Positions 16,693 through 26,496 are shown, counted from the stretch's first letter. The stretch is DNA of 64,000 bases from Chitinophagales bacterium (GCA_017303415.1 JAFLBJ010000001.1:1-64000); one strand, 5' to 3'. Made by a program: numbers and translations. The notes: generated by a model not told the origin, from the letters alone.

Positions 16693-17262
16693 TCATTTTA
16701 GGCCAAATAAAATCTCAACTTTTAATTTTTCCCATGCTACTGCAATCTTTCCATTTTTGTCAGTTGCTGATTCAATGAAATACTGCAATCGTTCAGTATG
16801 CTCATTTTTCTTAGGCTTCACTTTCACCCTTACTATATCATCTTTTTCATCATACTCCGACGCAAGATGCTGCTCCCAGTTTTTATTGATAATTACTGTC
16901 CACTCTTTTTTACCGGGGATAGTAAAGAAGGCATACTTACCTGCCGGTATTTCTTTACCATTTACAACAAATGCTTTTGGGACTTCCAATGTAGTTGCAT
17001 CATGTGCGCCGGTCACCCACACTTCATCATAGGGAACAAGGCCGCCCCAAATAATTCTTTTGCGAACTCCGGGTGAATGATAGTTGATTTTTATACTATC
17101 TACTCCTACTATAGAATAAGCCATTGACTTGATACTTTTCTTAGTCGTATCTTTTATGATATTCGGATTATAACAAACTGCTTCTGTTTTCTGAGCTGAA
17201 GCAGAATGAAACATCAGAAAGAGGATGGCTGATAAAATTGTTGTTACATAATACTTCTTCAT
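16693..17262 (-). CDS. DUF2911-family secreted protein
   Basis: A 189-aa protein with a signal peptide (MKKYYVTTILSAILFLMFHSASAQ). The body matches the DUF2911 pattern: SPGVRKRIIWGGLVPYDEVW, then TGAHDATTLEVPKAFVVNG, IPAGKYAFFTIPGKKEWTVI and NWEQHLASEYDEKDDIVRV. Such proteins are secreted, widespread in Bacteroidota and of unknown function. It starts 6 bp after the stop of the methyltransferase gene, so the two are almost certainly cotranscribed at the end of the copper operon. Confidence 0.85.
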   Translation of the reverse strand: MKKYYVTTILSAILFLMFHSASAQKTEAVCYNPNIIKDTTKKSIKSMAYSIVGVDSIKINYHSPGVRKRIIWGGLVPYDEVWVTGAHDATTLEVPKAFVVNGKEIPAGKYAFFTIPGKKEWTVIINKNWEQHLASEYDEKDDIVRVKVKPKKNEHTERLQYFIESATDKNGKIAVAWEKLKVEILFGLK

Positions 17263-17268
17263 ATAGCG

Positions 17269-17919
17269 TTATTGTTTTATTGCTTTGAATATTTGAACTT
17301 CTCCAAAAACTGTTTTGAATTTTTTCTTAATAACCGGGTTTATAAATCCTGCACCTGCAATTAACGAAGGTATCAATCCCTTTGCATTGGCGCTGGTAGG
17401 TTTAAAACCGTCCAAACCACGAATCATGTTAAAAAGGAGTCGCTGATACCAGGACTCAGACCTGCCAAAGTCCGCAATGAAAAGCTGCCCATTGTTTTTA
17501 GTTACTCTGAATATTTCTGCAAGAACCTTTTGCTTCACCGGAGTTTCTAAATGATGAAACACAAGGCAGGATATAATACGGTCAAAACTGTTATCTTCAA
17601 ATGGAAGCCTTTCACCATTGTAGTCAGTTAGTTTTATATCCAGCCCTTTCTGAATAATTTTTTCTTCCGCTTTATTCAATATTGTTTTATCAATATCAAT
17701 CCCGGTTATATTAATTGCAGGACGATGTTCTTTGGCCATAATAGTAAGAGTAGCTGTACCACACCCAAAATCCAAAACAGCAGCCCCATCAGTTAAATAA
17801 GCAATATTTATCAATGATTGCTTTATACTTACTTCTGGCATTGTGGCTCCCACAAAAAAATCATATAATGGGGTAAGCCATTTGAAACGTAATGCAGATA
17901 CAAATTTTGCTTCTGACAT
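17269..17919 (-). CDS. Class I SAM-dependent methyltransferase
   Basis: A 216-aa protein with the Rossmann methyltransferase motifs: motif I VLDFGCGTATLT (about residues 48-59), the acidic end of beta-2 (GIDIDKTI), PFEDNSFDRIISCLVFHHL (motifs II and III) and the post-motif GQLFIADFG. It resembles the UbiE/COQ5-like group. The substrate cannot be read from sequence. It lies 14 bp downstream of a CusB-type adaptor and 6 bp upstream of DUF2911, so it appears to be part of the copper operon. Why a methyltransferase travels there is unclear. Confidence 0.85.
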   Translation of the reverse strand: MSEAKFVSALRFKWLTPLYDFFVGATMPEVSIKQSLINIAYLTDGAAVLDFGCGTATLTIMAKEHRPAINITGIDIDKTILNKAEEKIIQKGLDIKLTDYNGERLPFEDNSFDRIISCLVFHHLETPVKQKVLAEIFRVTKNNGQLFIADFGRSESWYQRLLFNMIRGLDGFKPTSANAKGLIPSLIAGAGFINPVIKKKFKTVFGEVQIFKAIKQ

Positions 17920-17933
17920 GATTCAATTACTGT

Positions 17934-19130
17934 TTAATGATTATGCCCCGACATCGGGTCGGCGCCCTTTTTAAAAACATATTCGCTGTGCAACAGGTAT
18001 GCACCGGTTAATACAACTATATCACCTGTTTTTAATCCTGATTTTATTTCGATACGGTCATCGCTTTCCAAACCGGTTTTCACCATTACGCTTTTAAAAG
18101 TGTTGCTACCTGTCTGTATCCAGACAGTTGCACCCTTGCCATCTCGTATGACTGCATCTATAGGTAATGTGAGTGATTGCCGCTGCGGACTTTTTAATAA
18201 CACATAAGCAGGCATACCAGGCTTTAACTGATTGCCTGGATTAGGAATAGATACACGGATAAGATTGATTCTTGTATCAGGATTGATTTCAGGATTCACA
18301 AATTCAATTCTTCCTTTGATTTCTTTGTTGTCAAAATCAGGAAGCTGAACAGTAGCAACACTGTTGCTGTTTAGTTCAGCCAGTTGCGAAGTGTAAACCT
18401 GTGCTTCTGCCCACAAAGAAGAAAGGTCAGCCAGCTTTACGATTGTGCCACCCTCCATTACATAATTTCCATCCCTGATGTCAAGCTGGGTAATATATCC
18501 ACCGGCAGTGCTATAAAAAGTAGTTGCAGGTGCTGCTTTCTTTGTTGTCGCCAGTTCATCCACCTGCGCATCCGTTAATCCCCAAAGCAACAATTTGCTT
18601 TTTGCACTTTGTATCAACTGGTCAAAGTCAATAACTGTTTCATTGGTGAATGCTTTTTTCTTATCCAAAGCCAGCAGGTATTCCTGTTTAGCATTATTCA
18701 GTTCCTCACTGTACAAATCATATAGCGCCGAACCCTTCTTCACATAATCTCCCAAATTTTTATAATATAATCTTTCAACCCTGCCCATTACTCTTGAACT
18801 AACCGAGGTTGTTTTCATCTGGTCAAAGTTCAATGTGGCAGTTAATACTAATTGGTCGCCGATTGTTCCGTTGCGAATAGTATCTGTTTGTATGTTCCCC
18901 AACTGAATTTGCTGTTCGCTTAATTGCAATTCATCTTTATTCTCCCCGTTCTTTTTCTTTACAGGAGTTAAATCCATTTTGCAAATGGGACATTTGCCAG
19001 GTTTGTATTCCACCACCTGCGGATCCATAGAACAGGTATAATAAGTGTCGGGGTCTGCTGCTATTTTATTTTTATTCTTGCAGGATGCCAGAACAAATAA
19101 TAGAAATGTGATAATAGTGATATACCGCAT
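17934..19130 (-). CDS. CusB-type RND adaptor with one heavy-metal-binding domain
   Basis: A 398-aa lipoprotein (MRYITIITFLLFVLASC lipobox). Just after the anchor is one heavy-metal-binding domain (YTCSMDPQVVEYKPGKCPIC, then KMDLTPV) in which the usual CGM is CKM. Then come the CusB domains: VSSRVMGRVERLYYKNLGDYVKKG, a helical hairpin, TAGGYITQLDIRDGNYVMEGG, a beta-barrel and a C-terminal membrane-proximal domain ending in a short His tail (SGHNH). CusB proteins pass periplasmic Cu(I)/Ag(I) to the CusA pump. It starts 2 bp after the stop of the other CusB-type gene, implying translational coupling. Confidence 0.88.
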   Translation of the reverse strand: MRYITIITFLLFVLASCKNKNKIAADPDTYYTCSMDPQVVEYKPGKCPICKMDLTPVKKKNGENKDELQLSEQQIQLGNIQTDTIRNGTIGDQLVLTATLNFDQMKTTSVSSRVMGRVERLYYKNLGDYVKKGSALYDLYSEELNNAKQEYLLALDKKKAFTNETVIDFDQLIQSAKSKLLLWGLTDAQVDELATTKKAAPATTFYSTAGGYITQLDIRDGNYVMEGGTIVKLADLSSLWAEAQVYTSQLAELNSNSVATVQLPDFDNKEIKGRIEFVNPEINPDTRINLIRVSIPNPGNQLKPGMPAYVLLKSPQRQSLTLPIDAVIRDGKGATVWIQTGSNTFKSVMVKTGLESDDRIEIKSGLKTGDIVVLTGAYLLHSEYVFKKGADPMSGHNH

Positions 19131-19132
19131 AA

Positions 19133-20497
19133 TCAGTTTTTAACTTTGATAAAACTTTCGCTATCCATAAGAAATTGTGCATTTAACGCCACAGAATCCT
19201 TCGCTGTTAATCCGCTAAGCACCTGTATATGCTTTTCATGAATGATGCCGGTACTGATCTTCTTCGCTCTAAAGCCTCCGTCTGATTGTTGAAATACCAC
19301 TTTATCCATGCCTAATGAAAGCACAGCATCTTTTGGTAACCAATAAGCTTCTTTGGTATTTCCGAAAACGGTTGCTTTGACCTGGCTTCCCACCGGAATT
19401 TTCAAACCACTATTATTGAAATATACTCTGGCTGTCAGCGTTTTGCTTTCTTTACGGTAAAAGGGTTCTATGAAATCAATACTTGCCCGGAAATCTTTCC
19501 CCGGTGCAGTTTCCGGTACAATCCGTACCGTGTTCCCTGTTTTTACCATCGATTGATTTTCGCCATATATATTTATTATAGCCCAGGCCCTGTCCGGATT
19601 GAAAACAGTAAAAACAGACTGCCCCTTCTGCACATACATTCCTTCCTTCAAAGTCAGTTCTTCAGTAATCAGAGAAATATCTCTCATATTACCAGGTTCT
19701 TTATTCATGCCGCCATCGTTGGCTGCTTCATGTATATGTCCACTGTAATTACTGTACACAGCAATTGTTAATGATGGCTGACCGGCTTTTATTACCTGCC
19801 CCAACTGTTCATTACTCATACCTAATAACAATAGTTTTTCCTTTGCAGCCTGAATAAATGTGATGTTATCTGCATCATTCTTTAACAGGAACAAAAGATT
19901 CTGCTGTGCAGTAAGTAATTCAGGGCTGTATATATCCAATATCTTTTGGCCTTTGGCAATTTTCTGATAACGATAGCGGACATATAACTTCTCAATTCTG
20001 CCTGACACTCTTGCTGAGATACTTCCCACCTGCCTCGTGTCATAAGCAATATTGCCCAGGGCTTCAATCTCAATCTGTTCTCCCCGTTGCTCAATGGTGG
20101 TAACAGGAATGGATGACACTACAAATTCGTTGGTTGGCCTTAGCAATGATCCCATTTCAATATCACCCGGATTATTGTTGGCAGATTCCTTCTTCACCAA
20201 GTCCATTCCGCAGATTGGGCAAGCACCGGGTTTGTCTCTTATTACTTCGGGGTGCATGGAGCAGGTGTATTCTGCTTTCTCCTTTTCCTGATTATGATCC
20301 TCCATTTTCACCAAGTCCATTCCGCACTTTGGACATGTGCCGGGTTTATCACTGAAGATTGAATCTTCCGGCATGGGGCAGGTGTACATTTCTTTAGCCC
20401 CGTCTGACCGATGGCCTTTATGGGAATCCTTATCACTGTTACAGGCTACAAGTGCAACAATTAAAGCAAGGAGGCTGAATAAAAGTAATTTCTTCAT
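19133..20497 (-). CDS. CusB-type RND adaptor with two heavy-metal-binding domains
   Basis: A 454-aa lipoprotein (MKKLLLFSLLALIVALVAC). Two heavy-metal-binding domains follow the anchor: YTCPMPEDSIFSDKPGTCPK and YTCSMHPEVIRDKPGACPIC, each ending CGMDLVK (about residues 37-105). The adaptor part then shows SARVSGRIEKLYVRYRYQKIAKGQ, an alpha-hairpin, the second lipoyl half, a beta-barrel (VRIVPETAPGKDFRASIDFI) and the terminal domain. It is the likely partner of the split CusA-like pump 23263-26480, with the TolC gene and the multicopper oxidase between them. Having two successive adaptors with different numbers of metal domains suggests a hetero-adaptor complex or staged metal transfer. Confidence 0.88.
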   Translation of the reverse strand: MKKLLLFSLLALIVALVACNSDKDSHKGHRSDGAKEMYTCPMPEDSIFSDKPGTCPKCGMDLVKMEDHNQEKEKAEYTCSMHPEVIRDKPGACPICGMDLVKKESANNNPGDIEMGSLLRPTNEFVVSSIPVTTIEQRGEQIEIEALGNIAYDTRQVGSISARVSGRIEKLYVRYRYQKIAKGQKILDIYSPELLTAQQNLLFLLKNDADNITFIQAAKEKLLLLGMSNEQLGQVIKAGQPSLTIAVYSNYSGHIHEAANDGGMNKEPGNMRDISLITEELTLKEGMYVQKGQSVFTVFNPDRAWAIINIYGENQSMVKTGNTVRIVPETAPGKDFRASIDFIEPFYRKESKTLTARVYFNNSGLKIPVGSQVKATVFGNTKEAYWLPKDAVLSLGMDKVVFQQSDGGFRAKKISTGIIHEKHIQVLSGLTAKDSVALNAQFLMDSESFIKVKN

Positions 20498-20508
20498 TTT
20501 ATGTCCGG

Positions 20509-22011
20509 TTAACTCAATTGATATTGTAACATCATGCCATCGTCTTCGTGTTCCAGGTTATGACAATGGAATACAAACTTTCCGGTATTGCTTTCAAATG
20601 GAACAAGTACTCTTACTGTTTCACCCGGCATTACCAGTACCGTATCCTTCCATCCGCTTTCTGAAGCTATCCTGGTTCCCCTGCCACCCGTTCGGTCAAG
20701 CACCTGGAAAAATACCCCATGTAGGTGCATAGGGTGTGGTTCATCTCCTTTGCTGTTGTCAAAAACCCAAATTTCATTAGTATTGGCAGCAACATTCTCG
20801 TCAATACGGTTGCTGTCAAATAATTTGCCGTTGATACGGTGCCGCATCTGCATGCCGTCATTCATGGGATATCCATGATGCTCCATTGCATTTGAAATAT
20901 CAAATGTTCTTGTCTTTACTGCTGATGAAACCTGGATATTACTAATTACACTCAGGTTAGCAGGAACTGTAAATGGATCGGTAACTGTGGATGTTACTTT
21001 AAACTTCATTATTCTGAAAGATTGCTTACCCTGTGCAGCGCCACCCTGTACAAATTCTTTACTCATTAAAAATAGTTCAGTACCGACTGTTACTCCGCTA
21101 AAGTTGACCAATACGTCCAATCTTTCACCAGGCGCAATCAAAATTTCTTTTATAGTAACCGGATTTTTCAATAGGCCTCCATCATTACCGATTACTATTA
21201 TGTCGGCATTATTGCTGAGAGCAAGGTTGTACACCCTTGCATTAGAACCATTCAATAAGCGAAGGCGGTAATACCGGGTGGATACATCTGTATAAGGTGA
21301 GTAAATGCCATTGACTACAATTGAGTCACCCATATAGCCAGCCATTACTTCTTCCATAGAAGGATTATAAGTTATTCCGCTATTAGTGATGCGTTTATCC
21401 TGTATCACCAATGGGATTTCGTATTGACCAGATGGGAGGTTCAGCGCAGATTCCTCTGCGTCATTAATAATGAATAAACCAGCTAATCCCTGGAATACCT
21501 GCTTACCGGTTTTTTCATGAGGATGCGGATGATACCAGCTTAAACCAGCTCGTTGATTTACCGTGAACTGATATCGGAAATTGCTGCCTGCATCGGCCAA
21601 CTGGTCAGGATGGCCATCCATCAACGCCGGAATTTTTAAGCCATGCCAATGTATATTGGTATGTTCCGATAAATTATTCTGTAAAAGAATATTCACTGCA
21701 TCCCCTTTATTTACTTTGAAAGTAGGGCCGAGCAGGCTGTTAGGTTGGTAACCTAATACTGGTATAGTCGTACCCTTTAAATTGGCAGTTGTGGCCTGGG
21801 CCGTAAGCGTTTGATTCAATCCAGCCTGAGCGGGAAATGAAAGGAGTGTTGAAAAATCACCTTCGGTTACCATTACAGGTTCCGTCATTAAACCCATATG
21901 ATGTTCCTTTTTACAGCCACTGCAACTGACCAGAAATCCGGCTAATGAACCACCTGTTACTACCGTACCGGCACTAAGGCCTGATATTTTCAAAAAGTTT
22001 CTTCTTTGCAT
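20509..22011 (-). CDS. Multicopper oxidase, CueO/CopA-like (Tat signal)
   Basis: A 500-aa protein. The N terminus MQRRNFLKISGLSAGTVVTG is a twin-arginine signal (RRNFLK) followed by SC, so it may also be lipidated. All four copper motifs are present: HWHG (121-124), HPHPH (161-165), HPMHLHG (about 425-432) and HCHNLEHEDDGMM (482-494), with M493 or M494 as the axial type-1 ligand. A short Met/His-bearing segment (MQRR...GMQMRH near 400) is reminiscent of Cu(I)-substrate sites. The expected role is periplasmic oxidation of Cu(I) to the less toxic Cu(II). It is 11 bp from both neighbours (TolC-type and CusB-type genes), so it is an operon member. Confidence 0.92.
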   Translation of the reverse strand: MQRRNFLKISGLSAGTVVTGGSLAGFLVSCSGCKKEHHMGLMTEPVMVTEGDFSTLLSFPAQAGLNQTLTAQATTANLKGTTIPVLGYQPNSLLGPTFKVNKGDAVNILLQNNLSEHTNIHWHGLKIPALMDGHPDQLADAGSNFRYQFTVNQRAGLSWYHPHPHEKTGKQVFQGLAGLFIINDAEESALNLPSGQYEIPLVIQDKRITNSGITYNPSMEEVMAGYMGDSIVVNGIYSPYTDVSTRYYRLRLLNGSNARVYNLALSNNADIIVIGNDGGLLKNPVTIKEILIAPGERLDVLVNFSGVTVGTELFLMSKEFVQGGAAQGKQSFRIMKFKVTSTVTDPFTVPANLSVISNIQVSSAVKTRTFDISNAMEHHGYPMNDGMQMRHRINGKLFDSNRIDENVAANTNEIWVFDNSKGDEPHPMHLHGVFFQVLDRTGGRGTRIASESGWKDTVLVMPGETVRVLVPFESNTGKFVFHCHNLEHEDDGMMLQYQLS

Positions 22012-22022
22012 ACAGCGGTGTT

Positions 22023-23279
22023 TTAATTTTTTTCAATAATTCTTTCAATCGTTACCTGGAGTTTCAATGCCTGGTTGAGCAGATCCACATATTCCAGTTG
22101 TTTCATATTCAACGTTTCCCATGCATCATAAAGCATAAATAACTCTTCTGTGTTCTGCTCATAACCCAGTTGCATGGTCTTGTAATTATTCCGCAGAGCA
22201 GGAATAATATTTTCTTCGTACAGTTTTATTTGCTTTTTCTTTAAATCAAGTTCATTTCTCATGCCATAGGCCATGCCGCTGTATTCATTCACCATCATTT
22301 CCTTTTGTGATTGTATGGCATAGGTTTTCCATTTCAGGCTTTCAATATTAGCCTTGTTCATTTTAGATGACCATTTTGCCATCGGAATCCGCACCATGCC
22401 CATGATGGTGTACTGCATAGGCTGACCGCCAAAGCCAATCATATTATCGTAGCGTATACCAAACTGGGGCTTGAGTGCAGCTTTTTCTGTTTCCTGTTTC
22501 AGCAATGTGAGGTTGATTTCCTTGTTTAGAGATTTCAGGTCACTCCGGTTAGTGTAGAATAATGTGCTGTCAAAAACAAGCGCTGAATAATCGCTTAATA
22601 AATAGGTGGTATCAATATCAAATTCTATCATGGCATTTCTGCCCATCAATGAATTAAGGCGGATGCGTTTTTCCCTGATGTCGGCTTCAAACATAAGTTG
22701 CATATTCTTTACATCACCCAATGCTGCTTTTGCTTTGTAATAGGCGCTTATTTTTTCCAACCCGTTTCTATATCGTATCTCCGCATTTTTAATCATGAAT
22801 TCCAGAATCCTTTCGTTTTCACTCAGTATCACGAGTTTCTTTTTCAGGATAATCCATTCGTAAAAAAACTGCTTTGCATCATTGATCAATTCATTGAGTG
22901 TGGCATTCTTTCTTTCCTTTTCCACGGATGACATAGCTTTCATATACCTTTCATCTGCGTCCAGCTTTTTTCGGTTGGGGAACATCTGTTCGCCGGATAC
23001 CATCACAGAACCCATACCCGGTATATCGCCTTCCCGATGCCAAAGCCGCACATCATAGGGTGTCATAAACTGGCCGATGCCTACCTGCGGCGGCATCCAG
23101 CTTCTTGCACCCATAGCCGCTTCATCCATGGAACGTATTTCATTATCATACATTTTAACCACAGGATGCGATGATTTGATGCTGTCAATAACAGCATCCA
23201 GTTTTAAGATTTGCGAATGGCTGCTGCTAGCAACCACAGATGCAAACAATGCCAGGATTAGTTTATTCTTTAACATCAA
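22023..23279 (-). CDS. TolC-family outer-membrane channel (CusC-like)
   Basis: A 418-aa protein with a signal sequence (MLKNKLILALFASVVASSSHSQ, possibly from the second Met at 23276). The body is mostly amphipathic coiled coil: LDAVIDSIKSSHPVVKMYDNE at the start and AWETLNMKQLEYVDLLNQ near the end, a pattern repeated in two halves as in outer-membrane factors. Its start codon overlaps the end of the pump ORF 23263-25188 by 17 bp, so it is translationally coupled. It would be the outer-membrane exit duct for the split CusA-like pump. Confidence 0.88.
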   Translation of the reverse strand: MMLKNKLILALFASVVASSSHSQILKLDAVIDSIKSSHPVVKMYDNEIRSMDEAAMGARSWMPPQVGIGQFMTPYDVRLWHREGDIPGMGSVMVSGEQMFPNRKKLDADERYMKAMSSVEKERKNATLNELINDAKQFFYEWIILKKKLVILSENERILEFMIKNAEIRYRNGLEKISAYYKAKAALGDVKNMQLMFEADIREKRIRLNSLMGRNAMIEFDIDTTYLLSDYSALVFDSTLFYTNRSDLKSLNKEINLTLLKQETEKAALKPQFGIRYDNMIGFGGQPMQYTIMGMVRIPMAKWSSKMNKANIESLKWKTYAIQSQKEMMVNEYSGMAYGMRNELDLKKKQIKLYEENIIPALRNNYKTMQLGYEQNTEELFMLYDAWETLNMKQLEYVDLLNQALKLQVTIERIIEKN

Positions 23280-25188
23280 TTAATTCAATTTTACCTTTAC
23301 GTTTTAATTCTCTTTCCTTAATCATTTCAAATATGACAGGGGTAATCAGTAGTACATAAATGGTAGATGAAAGTGTACCGCCAATTAAGGGGATGGTGAT
23401 GGGACGCATTATATCGCTGCCCACACCCGTAGCCCAGAGAATGGGTATCAAACCAAATAGCCCAACTGATACGGTCATTAGTTTTGGCCTTAATCTCTTT
23501 GCTGAACCTTCTATTACAAATTCACGAATGATAGCTGGTGTTAAAGTTGCTTTGGAGTTGCCGTGTTTTGCCACCATATTATTCATGGCCTCATTCAGGT
23601 AGATTGTCATGAGCATAGCAGTTTCAATAGCCATCCCGAACAAGGCGATAAAACCTACTGCCACCGCAACGGATAAATTAATGCCATAAAAATAAACCAT
23701 GAAAACCCCACCGATCAATGCAAACGGAACTGTTATCATCGTAATAGCAGCTTCTTTAAAAGAATGATAAGTGAAATACAATACCATGAAAATGATGATT
23801 ATCACTATGGGCAAAATCATTTTCAATGTACGATTAGCCCTTATCTGGTTTTCCCACTGGCCGCTCCATTCCAGGAAATATCCTTTAGGAAGTTTAGTTA
23901 TCATCTGGTTTAATCTGTCCTGTGCCTCTTTTACGGTGCTTCCCAAATCTCTTTCTCTTACATTGAAAAGAACGGTGCCCCTGAGCATGGCATTTTCTGA
24001 ATTAATCATTGGCGGTCCATCGCTGAGTTTTATTTCTGCGACGGCCTCTAAGGGAATCGGACCGAAATTCATCGTCTGAACCTGTAACCTCTTTAATGAT
24101 TCCAGGTTATTACGGAAATCCTGACCGTACCGAGCATTTACTGAAAAGCGCTGGCGGCCTTCAATCGTCGTAGTAAGCTTCATCCCTCCCAATGCACTTT
24201 CAATGACCGTATTAACATCATCCACACTCAGTCCATACCGGCCAATTTCCTCCCGTTTCACTGCAATGTCAACATACTTACCGCCGGTGATGGGTTCCAC
24301 ATACAAATCTTTTATGCCTTCAATACCTTCCAATTGCTTTTTGATAGTTTGGGCAAAGGCATAAATACTGTCTAAGTTTTGTCCATACACTTTCAACCCA
24401 ACATCGGTCCGAATACCTGTTGAAAGCATATTAATACGGTTAATAATAGGTTGTGTCCATCCATTGGTAACACCCGGTATCTGCATTTTGGAATTTAGCT
24501 CATTGATGATACCATCTTTCGTCATTCCCTTTCTCCATTCGCTTTTTGGCTTCAGCAGAATAATGGTTTCTATCATACTGATAGGTGAATTATCCGTTGC
24601 CGTATTTGCCCGGCCTGCCTTGCCCAGTACATGTGAAACTTCAGGAACAGTGCTGATGATTTTATCCTGCACCTGCAGCAGTCGTTTAGCTTCTGAATTG
24701 GAAACATCGGGTAATGTAACAGGCATAAAGAGCAAGGAACCTTCATCCAGCGGCGGCATAAATTCAGAGCCGAGCCTTGTCATCATTATGATGCCGGTTG
24801 CCAGGGCAATAATATTTACCGCAATGGTGGTTTTACGCCACTTCAAACACCACTTCAGGATTGGGGTATAGATTCTTTCCAGCGTTCTTGTAATAGGATT
24901 GGCACTTTCAGGCTTTAATCTGCCTTTGAGAAAAAATGAAATCAGTACAGGAGTTAAAGTGATAGCAAGAAAAGCATCGATCAGCAGGATGAACGTTTTT
25001 GTCCATGCCAGCGGATGAAAGAGCTTGCCTTCCATACCCGTAAGCAGAAATACCGGAAGAAAAGAAGTAACCACGATGATGGTAGAATAAAATACACCTG
25101 GGCCCACCTGCTTGGATGACTTCTCAATAATTTCACTCCGTTCTTCAGGTGTCAGCGGGTCTTTATTTCTTTTGAGCAATTTTGCCAT
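23263..25188 (-). CDS. CusA-type RND pump, C-terminal part (split gene)
   Basis: A 641-aa protein corresponding to the part of CusA from the cytoplasmic loop after TM4 to the C terminus: VGPGVFYSTIIVVTSFLPVF (TM5), GMEGKLFHPLAWTKTF, second periplasmic domain, TM8-12 ending at GGTLSSTIYVLLITPVIFEM. It starts with MAKLLKRNKDPLTPEE, 2 bp after the stop of the N-terminal part and in a different frame. Together the two ORFs total 1070 residues, the normal length of one CusA. Met-rich copper sites cannot be mapped with certainty. Both halves look intact, so the pump may work as two polypeptides. Alternatively, this is a recent frameshift or a sequencing error. Confidence 0.88.
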   Translation of the reverse strand: MAKLLKRNKDPLTPEERSEIIEKSSKQVGPGVFYSTIIVVTSFLPVFLLTGMEGKLFHPLAWTKTFILLIDAFLAITLTPVLISFFLKGRLKPESANPITRTLERIYTPILKWCLKWRKTTIAVNIIALATGIIMMTRLGSEFMPPLDEGSLLFMPVTLPDVSNSEAKRLLQVQDKIISTVPEVSHVLGKAGRANTATDNSPISMIETIILLKPKSEWRKGMTKDGIINELNSKMQIPGVTNGWTQPIINRINMLSTGIRTDVGLKVYGQNLDSIYAFAQTIKKQLEGIEGIKDLYVEPITGGKYVDIAVKREEIGRYGLSVDDVNTVIESALGGMKLTTTIEGRQRFSVNARYGQDFRNNLESLKRLQVQTMNFGPIPLEAVAEIKLSDGPPMINSENAMLRGTVLFNVRERDLGSTVKEAQDRLNQMITKLPKGYFLEWSGQWENQIRANRTLKMILPIVIIIIFMVLYFTYHSFKEAAITMITVPFALIGGVFMVYFYGINLSVAVAVGFIALFGMAIETAMLMTIYLNEAMNNMVAKHGNSKATLTPAIIREFVIEGSAKRLRPKLMTVSVGLFGLIPILWATGVGSDIMRPITIPLIGGTLSSTIYVLLITPVIFEMIKERELKRKGKIELIDVKE

Positions 25189-25190
25189 AT

Positions 25191-26480
25191 TTATGCTTTG
25201 TCGGATGAGTTAATTTTTGCTGTTTGCGCTTCACTGATATGCCGGTAAGCATTCTCCACCATAACAATACCATCATCTACCACCACGCCAATAGCCAGTG
25301 CAATACCTGTTAATGACATAATGTTGGATGAAATACCAAACATTTCCAGGAATATAAAACCGGCCGCTACAGAAATAGGTAATTGAATAAGGATAATTAC
25401 AGCACTTCTCCAGTGAAATAAAAAAATAAGAACAATAAGAGATACAGCAATCATCTCTTCAATCAGTGTTCCTTTTACCGAATCAATAGCTTCCTGTATC
25501 AAAGTGCTGCGATCATAGGAGGTTTTAAATGTCACCCCTTCGGGCAATCCTTTTTCTACTTCCTTCATTTTCGCTTTTACAGCTTCAATTACTTTATTGG
25601 CATTCTCATTATACCGCATCACTACAATGCCGCCCACCACCTCACCTTTCCCATCCATATCAAAGATGCCGAGACGTAAATCACCACCCATTTGTACTGT
25701 GCCGATGTCTTTTACTCTAACCGGGATACCATTATAGTTTGCGAGTGCAATGTTTTCAACATCCTCCTTACTTTTTATATAGCCGAGGCCCCGAATGATA
25801 TAGGCCATATCTGCCATTTCAAACTTTCTGCCGCCTACATCATTGTTATTCGCTTTTACTTTATTCATTACATCCATCAGCGAGATGTTGTAAAACTGCA
25901 GTTTTACCGGGTCAACCACCAACTGGTATTGCTTTTCAAATCCGCCAAATGAAGCTACTTCTGCAACACCCGGCACTGTTTGCAAGGCAAACTTGATATA
26001 CCAGTCCTGCAAGGCTCTTTGCTCACCCAGATCCAATTTCGGCGCATCTAAATGGTACCAGTAAACATGACCTACACCCGTGCCATCAGGCCCTAATGTG
26101 GGTGTTACACCCTGCGGTAATAACCGCTGTGCAAAATTCAGTCGTTCCAGTACTCTTGTTCTTGCCCAATAGATGTCCACATTGTCTTCAAAAATCACAT
26201 ATACAAAACTCATCCCGAACATAGATGTGCCCCGGATGTTCTTAATCTTTGGGATACCCTGCAGATTACTAACCAAAGGATAGGTTACCTGGTCTTCCAT
26301 TACCTGCGGACTTCGACCCATCCATTCGGTAAAGACGATAACCTGATTTTCACTCAAATCCGGAATGGCATCAATCGGGTTTTGCTTAACAGAATAAATA
26401 CCATACGCAAACAGGCCGCCTGCAAGGAGCAGCACAATCAGCCTGTTGCGTAAAGCCAGTTCAATCAGTTTCTGAACCAT
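25191..26480 (-). CDS. CusA-type RND pump, N-terminal part (split gene)
   Basis: A 429-aa protein covering TM1 (LIELALRNRLIVLLLAGGLF), the first periplasmic (porter) region, and TM2-TM4 including the conserved acidic relay in LAIGVVVDDGIVMVENAYR. It ends soon after TM4 with HISEAQTAKINSSDKA and a TAA at 25191-25193. That is within the cytoplasmic loop that in ordinary CusA connects to TM5. The start codon of the second half follows after 2 bp in the -1 (equivalently +2) frame, with an in-frame TAA 24 bp upstream of its ATG. This arrangement favours termination-reinitiation over read-through. Substrates are probably Cu(I)/Ag(I). Confidence 0.88.
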   Translation of the reverse strand: MVQKLIELALRNRLIVLLLAGGLFAYGIYSVKQNPIDAIPDLSENQVIVFTEWMGRSPQVMEDQVTYPLVSNLQGIPKIKNIRGTSMFGMSFVYVIFEDNVDIYWARTRVLERLNFAQRLLPQGVTPTLGPDGTGVGHVYWYHLDAPKLDLGEQRALQDWYIKFALQTVPGVAEVASFGGFEKQYQLVVDPVKLQFYNISLMDVMNKVKANNNDVGGRKFEMADMAYIIRGLGYIKSKEDVENIALANYNGIPVRVKDIGTVQMGGDLRLGIFDMDGKGEVVGGIVVMRYNENANKVIEAVKAKMKEVEKGLPEGVTFKTSYDRSTLIQEAIDSVKGTLIEEMIAVSLIVLIFLFHWRSAVIILIQLPISVAAGFIFLEMFGISSNIMSLTGIALAIGVVVDDGIVMVENAYRHISEAQTAKINSSDKA

Positions 26481-26496
26481 GATGTTTGATTAATCA

